Positions 58,039-64,000 of a stretch of 64,000 nucleotides of DNA are shown one piece after another. The stretch is taken from contig NZ_CP064655.1 in assembly GCF_018141525.1 (NCBI RefSeq), positions 1,488,001 through 1,552,000 of the forward strand, given 5' to 3'. Source of the DNA: Miltoncostaea marina (GTDB taxonomy: Bacteria; Actinomycetota; Thermoleophilia; Miltoncostaeales; Miltoncostaeaceae). Each line of letters begins with the position of its first letter. Position 1 is the stretch's first letter. Both the position numbers and the translations under genes were made by a program. The notes beneath the pieces are model-generated. The model searched no databases. It saw nothing but the letters and a program-made list of their open reading frames with translations, and was not told the origin of the DNA.

Positions 58039-58731
58039 GTGATCGAGGTCTGCGTAGCGGGCGCCGCCGGGCGCATGGGCCGCGCCGTGGTCGGTGCCGT
58101 GTCGCGCGAGGAGGACATGCGCGTGGCGATGTCGGTCGACCCGGTGCTCGAGGGCGAGCCCGACAGCTACCCCGACCTGATGAGCGCCATCGCCGCCGGC
58201 ACGCCGGACGTGATGGTGGACTTCACCGTCCCCGACAGCGTCTTCGCCAACGCGATCACCGCGCTGGGGGCGGGCGTGCACGTGGTGATCGGGACCACGG
58301 GGCTCTCCGACGAGCAGGTGGCCGAGATCCGGGCGCTCGCCGAGGGCGGCCCGGCGAACGCGCTCATCGCGCCGAACTTCGCCGTGGGCGCCGTGCTGAT
58401 GATGCGCTTCGCGGCCGAGGCGTCCCGCCACATGCCGAAGGCGGAGATCATCGAGCTGCACCACGACCGCAAGCTCGACGCCCCGTCGGGCACGGCCCTG
58501 CGCACCGCGGCGCTGATGGAGGGCGAGCCGGCCATCCACTCCGTGCGGCTGCCGGGCCTCGTGGCCCACCAGGAGGTGATCCTGGGCGGCACCGACGAGA
58601 CGCTCACGATCCGCCACGACTCGCTGTCGCGCGAGAGCTTCATGCCCGGCGTGGTGTTGGCCGTGCGGGCCGTCGAGCAGCGCCCGGGCCTCACCCTCGG
58701 CCTGGAGCCGGTCCTCTTCGGCGACCTGTGA
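58039..58731 (+). CDS. dapB: 4-hydroxy-tetrahydrodipicolinate reductase
   Basis: 230 aa from GTG at 58039. The Rossmann AGAAGRMG N-terminus, the FTVPDS strand, GTTGL, the active-site ELHHDRKLDAPSGTA block (His-His...Lys) and a C-terminal GVVLAVRAV segment are canonical. It reduces the lysine/diaminopimelate precursor with NAD(P)H. Slightly shorter than usual. It is coupled by GTGA to pyruvate carboxylase, a source of oxaloacetate-derived aspartate. Confidence 0.95.
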   Translation: MIEVCVAGAAGRMGRAVVGAVSREEDMRVAMSVDPVLEGEPDSYPDLMSAIAAGTPDVMVDFTVPDSVFANAITALGAGVHVVIGTTGLSDEQVAEIRALAEGGPANALIAPNFAVGAVLMMRFAAEASRHMPKAEIIELHHDRKLDAPSGTALRTAALMEGEPAIHSVRLPGLVAHQEVILGGTDETLTIRHDSLSRESFMPGVVLAVRAVEQRPGLTLGLEPVLFGDL

Positions 58732-61700
58732 GCGCGCCGCCGGAGCTCCGGCGGATCCGCAAGCTCCTGGTGGCGAACAGGAGCGAGATCGCAATCCGCG
58801 TCTTCCGGGCCGCGACCGAGCTCGGCCTGCGGACGGTCGCGATCTACTCGCTCGAGGACCGCTTCGCGCTGCACCGCTTCAAGGCCGACGAGGCATACCA
58901 GGTGGGGAAGGGCGCCGACCCGGTGCGGGCCTACCTCGGCATCGAGGACATCATCCGGGTGGCGCGCGACGCCGACGTGGACGCGATCCACCCGGGCTAC
59001 GGCTTCCTGGCCGAGAACCCCGACCTCGCCGAGGCCTGCGTGCGCGAGGGGATCCTCTGGGTGGGGCCGCCCCGCGGCGTGATGGAGCGCCTCGGCAACA
59101 AGGTCGAGGCGCGCGCGCTGGCCGGCCGGGCGGGGGTGCCGACCATGCCGGCCACCGGCGCGCTGCCGGACGACCCCGCCGAGGTCCGACGACTGGCCGG
59201 CGAGGTCGGCTACCCGCTGATGGTCAAGGCGAGCTGGGGCGGGGGCGGCCGCGGGATGCGCGTGGTGGCCTCGCCGGCGGAGCTCGACGACGCCGTCGCC
59301 ACCGGGCGGCGCGAGGCGCGGGCGGCCTTCGGCAACGACGAGGTCTTCCTCGAGCGCCTGGTGGAGCGCGCCTGGCACATCGAGGTCCAGGTGCTCGCCG
59401 ACGCGCACGGCGGGGTGGTGCACCTGTTCGAGCGCGACTGCACCATCCAGCGGCGCCACCAGAAGGTGGTGGAGATCGCCCCCTCGCCGCGCCTGGCGCC
59501 CGAGCGGCGCGACGCCATCTGCGACGCCGCCGTGCGCCTGATGCGCGAGGCGCGCTACCTCTGCGCCGGCACGGTCGAGTTCCTCGTCGACGCCGAGACG
59601 GGCGAGTTCTTCTTCATCGAGGTCAACCCGCGGGTGCAGGTGGAGCACACCGTGACGGAGGTCGTCACGGGCATCGACATCGTGAAGGCCCAGATCCGCC
59701 TCGCCCAGGGCGCGACGATCGGCTCGCGCGAGAGCGGCGTGCCGGCGCAGGCCGACATCGGCCTGCGCGGCTCCGCGATGCAGTGCCGCATCACCACGGA
59801 GGACCCCGAGAACCACTTCATCCCCGACTACGGGCGCATCACGGCCTACCGGGAGGCGACGGGCTTCGGCATCCGCCTCGACGGCGGCACGGCCTACTCG
59901 TCGGCGGTGATCACGCCCTTCTACGACTCGCTGCTCGAGAAGGTGACCGCGTGGGCGACCACCCACGAGGAGTCGATCCGCCGCATGGACCGCGCGCTGC
60001 GCGAGTTCCGCATCCGCGGCGTGAAGACCAACCTGCCGTTCCTCGAGGCGCTGATCTCGCACCCGCGCTTCCTGGCGGGCGACTACACCACCCGCTTCAT
60101 CGACGAGACGCCCGAGCTGTTCCGCTTCCGTCCGCGCCGCGACCGGGCCACCCGGCTGCTGTCGTTCATCGCCGAGGTCCTGGTCAACGGCAACCCGGAG
60201 GTCGCGGGCCGGCCGCGGCCCGCGCACGCCCGCCGGCCCGTGATCCCCGACGTCCCCCGCCTGCCGGACGAGCCGCGCGGCACCCGCGACCTGCTGCGCG
60301 AGCTGGGCCCCGAGCGCTTCGCGGCGTGGATGCGCGACGAGCCCCGCCTGCTGCTCACCGACACGACCTTCCGCGACGCGCACCAGTCGCTGCTCGCCAC
60401 CCGCGTGCGGACGCACGACCTGGTCGGCCCGGCCGCCTACTACGCCCGCCACCTGCCGCAGCTGTTCTCGCTCGAGGCCTGGGGCGGCGCGACCTTCGAC
60501 GTGGCGATGCGCTTCCTGCGCGAGGACCCCTGGGACCGCCTCGCCCAGCTGCGCGAGCGCGTGCCCAACGTGCTGCTGCAGATGCTGCTGCGGGCCTCCA
60601 ACGCGGTGGGCTACACGAACTACCCCGACAACGTGGTGCGCTACTTCGTGCGCCAGGCGGCGGAGGGCGGCATCGACCTGTTCCGCGTCTTCGACAGCCT
60701 CAACTGGGTGCCGAACATGCGGGTGGCCATGGAGGCGGTGCTCGAGTCGGGCGCGCTGCTGGAGGCGGCCATCTGCTACACGGGCGACCTCACCGACCCG
60801 TCGCGGACCAAGTACGACCTCGCCTACTACGTCCGCATGGCGCGCGAGCTGGAGGGCGCCGGCGCCCACGTGCTGGGCATCAAGGACATGGCCGGCCTCT
60901 GCAAGCCGGAGGCCGCCCGGCTGCTGGTGCGGGCGCTGCGCGAGGAGACCGGCCTGCCGGTCCACTTCCACACCCATGACACCAGCGGCATCGCCGCCGC
61001 GTCCGTGCTGGCCGCCGCCGAGGCCGGCGTCGACGCCGCCGACGCGGCGATGGACCCGATGAGCGGCCTCACCTCGCAGCCCAACCTCGGCGCGATCGTC
61101 GAGGCGCTGCGCGGCGGCCCGCGCGACACCGGCCTGGCGCGGGAGCCGCTGGCCCGGGTGGCGGAGTACTGGGAGGCCGTGCGCACCCACTACGCCGGGT
61201 TCGAGAGCGACATGCGGGCCGGCGCCTCCGAGGTCTACGAGCATGGGATGCCGGGCGGCCAGTACACCAACCTGCGCCAGCAGGCGCGCGCGCTCGGCAT
61301 CGAGGCCCGCTGGCGGGAGGTCGCGCGTGCCTACGCCGAGGTCAACGAGATGTTCGGCGACATCGTCAAAGTGACGCCCACCTCGAAGGTCGTCGGCGAC
61401 CTGGCCGTCTACATGGTCACCAACGGCCTCACCCGCGAGCAGGTCCTCGACCCGGACCACGAGGTCGCCTTTCCCGAGTCGGTGGTCGAGTACTTCCACG
61501 GCGACCTCGGGCAGCCGTACGGCGGCTTCCCCGAGGCGCTGCAGCGCAAGGTGCTGCGCGGGCGCGAGCCGCTGCGCACCCGCCCCGGCGAGGTGCTGCC
61601 GCCGGTCGACCTGGGCGCCGCCCGCGCCGAGGCCGAGCGCGCCGTGCGGCGGCGCGTCTCCGACCGTGAGCTCGCGAGCTGGCTGATGTACCCGAAGGTC

Positions 61701-62213
61701 TTCACCGAGTTCGCCGAGCACGGGCGCCGCTACGGCGACGTCGGCATCCTGCCGACCCCGGTCTTCTTCCACGGCCTCGAGCGCGACGACGAGCTGTTCG
61801 TCGACATCGAGCGCGGCAAGACGCTGGTCGTCCGCTTCCTGGCCATCGGAGAGGCCGACGACGAGGGCCGGCGCACGGTCTTCTTCGAGCTCAACGGCCA
61901 GCCGCGCGAGGTGAAGGTGCTCGACCGCGCGCTCGCGCCCACCGGGCCCGGGCGGCGGATGGCCGACGACGCCGACCCGAGCCACGTGGCCGCGCCCATG
62001 CCGGGGCTCGTGGTGGCGGTCAACGCCCACGAGGGCGACCGGGTGGAGCGCGGCGACCGGCTGCTGTCGATCGAGGCGATGAAGATGGAGACGGGCGTGT
62101 TCGCCGAGCGCCCGGGGGTGGTGCGGGAGGTGCTGGTGCCCGCCGGCACCCAGGTCGAGACCAAGCAGCTGCTGATGATCGTCGGCGAGGAGGCCGGCGG
62201 CGACGAGGGGTAG
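58728..62213 (+). CDS. pyc: Pyruvate carboxylase
   Basis: 1161 aa from GTG at 58728 in a GTGA overlap with dapB. Order: biotin carboxylase (KLLVANRSEIAIRVFRA start, ATP-grasp GGGGRGMR near 165-172, EVNPRVQVEHTVTE near 300), carboxyltransferase (DTTFRDAHQSLLATRVR near 545-561, metal/Lys in GIKDMAG), and biotinyl carrier domain with EAMKMETG (Lys about 1122). It converts pyruvate and bicarbonate to oxaloacetate. Clearly distinct from acetyl-CoA carboxylase because of the carboxyltransferase domain. Confidence 0.96.
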   Translation: MSAPPELRRIRKLLVANRSEIAIRVFRAATELGLRTVAIYSLEDRFALHRFKADEAYQVGKGADPVRAYLGIEDIIRVARDADVDAIHPGYGFLAENPDLAEACVREGILWVGPPRGVMERLGNKVEARALAGRAGVPTMPATGALPDDPAEVRRLAGEVGYPLMVKASWGGGGRGMRVVASPAELDDAVATGRREARAAFGNDEVFLERLVERAWHIEVQVLADAHGGVVHLFERDCTIQRRHQKVVEIAPSPRLAPERRDAICDAAVRLMREARYLCAGTVEFLVDAETGEFFFIEVNPRVQVEHTVTEVVTGIDIVKAQIRLAQGATIGSRESGVPAQADIGLRGSAMQCRITTEDPENHFIPDYGRITAYREATGFGIRLDGGTAYSSAVITPFYDSLLEKVTAWATTHEESIRRMDRALREFRIRGVKTNLPFLEALISHPRFLAGDYTTRFIDETPELFRFRPRRDRATRLLSFIAEVLVNGNPEVAGRPRPAHARRPVIPDVPRLPDEPRGTRDLLRELGPERFAAWMRDEPRLLLTDTTFRDAHQSLLATRVRTHDLVGPAAYYARHLPQLFSLEAWGGATFDVAMRFLREDPWDRLAQLRERVPNVLLQMLLRASNAVGYTNYPDNVVRYFVRQAAEGGIDLFRVFDSLNWVPNMRVAMEAVLESGALLEAAICYTGDLTDPSRTKYDLAYYVRMARELEGAGAHVLGIKDMAGLCKPEAARLLVRALREETGLPVHFHTHDTSGIAAASVLAAAEAGVDAADAAMDPMSGLTSQPNLGAIVEALRGGPRDTGLAREPLARVAEYWEAVRTHYAGFESDMRAGASEVYEHGMPGGQYTNLRQQARALGIEARWREVARAYAEVNEMFGDIVKVTPTSKVVGDLAVYMVTNGLTREQVLDPDHEVAFPESVVEYFHGDLGQPYGGFPEALQRKVLRGREPLRTRPGEVLPPVDLGAARAEAERAVRRRVSDRELASWLMYPKVFTEFAEHGRRYGDVGILPTPVFFHGLERDDELFVDIERGKTLVVRFLAIGEADDEGRRTVFFELNGQPREVKVLDRALAPTGPGRRMADDADPSHVAAPMPGLVVAVNAHEGDRVERGDRLLSIEAMKMETGVFAERPGVVREVLVPAGTQVETKQLLMIVGEEAGGDEG

Positions 62214-62216
62214 GAT
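62211..62216 (+). promoter_or_regulatory. Candidate -10 TAGGAT before the cupin gene
   Basis: TAGGAT begins with the pyc stop codon. It is 30 nt before the cupin ATG, which has its own GGGGGAGGGGGA ribosome binding site, so this transcript would have a short leader. Confidence 0.35.
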
Positions 62217-62246
62217 CGCGGGGACGCCGAGGGGGAGGGGGAGCGG

Positions 62247-62651
62247 ATGGCCGGTTGGACGAGGATCGACCCGGGCGAGGTCGAGGAGCGGGAGCGCCGC
62301 GGCGGCGGGGCCTCGTCGCGCGACCTGGCCGGCGCGCTGGGCGCCGAGTCGATGACGGCCCGCCTCTGGCGCTACGGCCCGGGGCACGAGATGGCCTACC
62401 ACCGCCACCAGACCCAGGAGGAGCTCTACCAGCTCGTCTCGGGCGGCCCCCAGGAGATCATGGTCGACGGCGAGACCGTCACCGTGCAGGACGGCGAGTG
62501 GCTGCGCTTCCACAAGGACACGCCGCGGCGCATCCAGAACCACACCGACCGCGAGGCCGTCTGGCTCACCATCGGCGCCCCGCCCGGCGAGGGCATCAGG
62601 GACGGCATCCGGCTCGACCCCGCCACGGGCGAGGTGATCCCGCGCACGTGA
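62247..62651 (+). CDS. Cupin-domain protein
   Basis: 134 aa from ATG at 62247. Cupin motif 1 is HEMAYHRHQTQEELYQLVSGG (two His, one Glu) and motif 2 is the GEWLRFHKDTPRRIQNHTD stretch with its His. It is a single-domain metal-binding beta-barrel of the kind found in small isomerases, dioxygenases or storage/regulatory proteins. The ligand is unknown. It precedes an unknown helical protein by 13 bp. Confidence 0.85.
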   Translation: MAGWTRIDPGEVEERERRGGGASSRDLAGALGAESMTARLWRYGPGHEMAYHRHQTQEELYQLVSGGPQEIMVDGETVTVQDGEWLRFHKDTPRRIQNHTDREAVWLTIGAPPGEGIRDGIRLDPATGEVIPRT

Positions 62652-62664
62652 GGCGGCGCGCCTG

Positions 62665-63195
62665 ATGGGCCCGCGGCTGTTCGCGCTCGCGGCCCTGCTG
62701 GCGCGCCGGCAGGGCCCGGTCGTGGCGCAGGCGCTCCTGCGCGCCGCGCGGGCCTGGCTGGAGGACCCCGCCAACGAGGAGGCCAAGCGCCGGCTGCTCG
62801 GCCGGCTGCGCCTCGCGGCCGAGACCGCCGGGGGCGCGGCCGGCCGCATGGGCGGGCGGCTCGCGCGCGAGGTGGAGCGGCGCCGCGTGTCCGTGGCGTC
62901 GTGGGAGCGCGACCTGATGGCGCTGCGCTACGAGGTGGTCGACACCGCGCACGGGCCGGTGCGCGACGCGGCGCTCGACGCCTACGCCGCCCAGGCGCGC
63001 GCGGGCGCGCGCCTGATCGCGTCGGCGCGCAACCCGGGCGAGGCACGGCTGGAGATCCTGCGCGCGCTCGAGGCGGAGGAGCGGATGCTGCGCGGCGAGC
63101 GGCTCGGCGCGGCCGAGCGCGAGCGGGCCCGTGCGGCGATCACCGAGGCGCGCGTGGCGGCGGCGGGCCGGGCGCCGGTGGCGCGGCGGCGGTGA
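62665..63195 (+). CDS. Hypothetical helical protein
   Basis: 176 aa from ATG at 62665. Almost entirely Ala/Arg/Leu/Glu helix with a REVERRRVSVASWERDLMALRYEV centre and a basic C-terminus (APVARRR). No membrane helix longer than 15 residues and no catalytic motif. It overlaps the oxidoreductase start by 4 bp (GTGA). Family not recognised. Confidence 0.6.
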   Translation: MGPRLFALAALLARRQGPVVAQALLRAARAWLEDPANEEAKRRLLGRLRLAAETAGGAAGRMGGRLAREVERRRVSVASWERDLMALRYEVVDTAHGPVRDAALDAYAAQARAGARLIASARNPGEARLEILRALEAEERMLRGERLGAAERERARAAITEARVAAAGRAPVARRR

Positions 63196-64000
63196 GCGTG
63201 GCGCGCGACTACGACGCCGTGGTGTGCGGCGGCTCGTTCGCCGGCCTCGCCGCGGCGGGCCAGATCGGCGGCAGGGTGCTCGTGATCGACTCGGGCGAGA
63301 TCGGCGACGGCGAGACGTCGGCGTCGGCCGTCCCGCTCGCCTGCCTCGAGAACATGGGCCTGACGGCGTGCATCGAGCAGGTGCACGAGGACCTCGTGCT
63401 GCACACGCGCCGGCGCACCCAGCGGATGCGCTTCTTCCCGTTCGCCACGTTCGACTACCGGCGGCTGTGCCACGAGATGCTCGAGCGCAGCGGCGCCGAC
63501 GTCCTGCGCGCGCGCATCGCGTCGGCCGGGGCGGGGGTCGTGCGGACGAGCGCCGGCACGATCGAGGCGCCGATCCTCGTGGAGGCCACCGGCTGGCGCA
63601 CCTCGGCCCCGGCGGGCGCCGCCCGGCGGCGGGCGCGGGCCGGGCGGCGCAGCTTCGGCGTGGAGGCGCGCCGGCCGTTCCGCGGCGAGGGGCTGCACTT
63701 CTACGTGGGCCCCGGCTGGGGCCGGCGGCGCTTCTGGTGGGTCTTCCCAGCCGGCGACCACGTGCGCGCGGGCCTGGCCGCGTACGACGGCCGGACGGCC
63801 CTCTCCGGTGAGCTGCGGGCGTTCCTGGAGCGCCACGGGCTCGGCGAGCCGGAGCGCCGCCACGGCGGCTACTTCACCTCGCGCTTCGGCGAGCCGGTGC
63901 GCGACGGCATGTTCGTGGCCGGCGACGCCGCCGGGCACTGCCTGCCGGTCTCGGGCGAGGGCATCCGCCCCGCGCTGGTGTTCGGCCAGGTGGCCGGGCG
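63192..64000 (+). CDS. FAD-dependent oxidoreductase, geranylgeranyl-reductase-like (truncated by window end)
   Basis: At least 269 codons from GTG at 63192, open to the window end. The FAD-binding start DAVVCGGSFAGLAAAGQI (dinucleotide-binding fold) and the GDAAGHCLPVSGEGIRPAL motif near residues 240-258 match the group containing geranylgeranyl reductases, lycopene cyclases and halogenases. RRRTQRMRFFPFATFDYRRLCHEML fits the substrate-domain entry of that group. It probably reduces or oxidises an isoprenoid lipid. The 3' part is missing. Confidence 0.8.
   Translation, partial: MSVARDYDAVVCGGSFAGLAAAGQIGGRVLVIDSGEIGDGETSASAVPLACLENMGLTACIEQVHEDLVLHTRRRTQRMRFFPFATFDYRRLCHEMLERSGADVLRARIASAGAGVVRTSAGTIEAPILVEATGWRTSAPAGAARRRARAGRRSFGVEARRPFRGEGLHFYVGPGWGRRRFWWVFPAGDHVRAGLAAYDGRTALSGELRAFLERHGLGEPERRHGGYFTSRFGEPVRDGMFVAGDAAGHCLPVSGEGIRPALVFGQVAG

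Noticed and set aside
58167-62849. Very long open frame on the minus strand opposite pyruvate carboxylase
   Set aside because: It runs antisense to a complete, motif-rich gene; GC-rich DNA gives long chance frames and the translation is Arg/His/Val low-complexity without domains.

Overview
The window is a very GC-rich bacterial chromosome segment (about three quarters G+C over most of its length) with GTG/ATG/TTG starts, dense 4-bp stop/start overlaps and a gene order seen in Actinobacteria: mihF-gmk-coaBC, and rimP-nusA-ylxR-infB-ylxP-rbfA-nrnA-truB-ribF followed by rpsO-pnp-M16 protease. The PyrR-headed pyr operon and the actinobacterial integration host factor support this. A deep actinobacterial lineage such as Thermoleophilia is a reasonable guess, but it is inference from gene content only.

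Layout. 0-14.8 kb: two zinc-ribbon proteins; a SAM-I riboswitch in front of a threonine-synthase-like PLP enzyme, a ThiS/MoaD-like carrier and a short-chain reductase; a secreted thioester-domain (TED) adhesin-like protein; a large SARP/AAA/TPR regulator divergent from a methyltransferase; an MFS carrier, thioredoxin-like, HAD, DoxX and small membrane or zinc proteins. 14.8-18.0 kb: an arsenic cluster, arsC divergent from arsR-arsM-ABC exporter. 18.1-20.8 kb: a lower-GC island with a broken ORF, a cassette of small overlapping genes (two of them paralogous), two tRNA-Gly-like remnants and a hairpin. 20.8-26.6 kb: ferritin-like protein, a frame-disrupted sugar dehydrogenase, methyltransferase plus glyoxalase-like pair, tRNA-Arg(CCG), phosphodiesterase and RNase Z. 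26.6-34.4 kb: pyrR-pyrB-pyrC-isochorismatase-carA-carB behind a PyrR-binding leader with a 14-codon leader peptide. 34.4-36.6 kb: mihF-gmk-coaBC, with no rpoZ. 36.6-42.5 kb: MoxR-DUF58-transglutaminase-TPR operon, a YbjN-like gene and dtd. 42.5-51.1 kb: transcription/translation operon rimP to ribF, preceded by a leader with a T-tract terminator whose hairpin contains the stop codon of a possible 8-codon ORF. 51.1-58.0 kb: TAT-exported amidase with a small partner, rpsO, pnp, M16 protease, a palindrome cluster and a phosphoglycerate-mutase-like gene. 58.0-64.0 kb: dapB-pyruvate carboxylase, cupin, an unknown helical protein and a truncated FAD oxidoreductase.

Themes. (1) RNA-level control is rich: SAM-I riboswitch with a terminator, PyrR leader, and the rimP-nusA-infB leader attenuator. 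(2) Eleven starts sit 6-9 nt behind a TANNNT hexamer, which suggests that leaderless mRNAs are common; two divergent pairs place these hexamers back to back. (3) At least three genes (about 1.35, 21.7-22.75 and 36.78 kb) read as single-base frameshifts in GC tracts, so either the genome carries pseudogenes or the assembly has indel errors there. (4) The most interesting candidate systems are the SAM-controlled PLP enzyme plus sulfur-carrier pair, the rimP leader, the small-ORF island and the arsenic-methylation ABC exporter.
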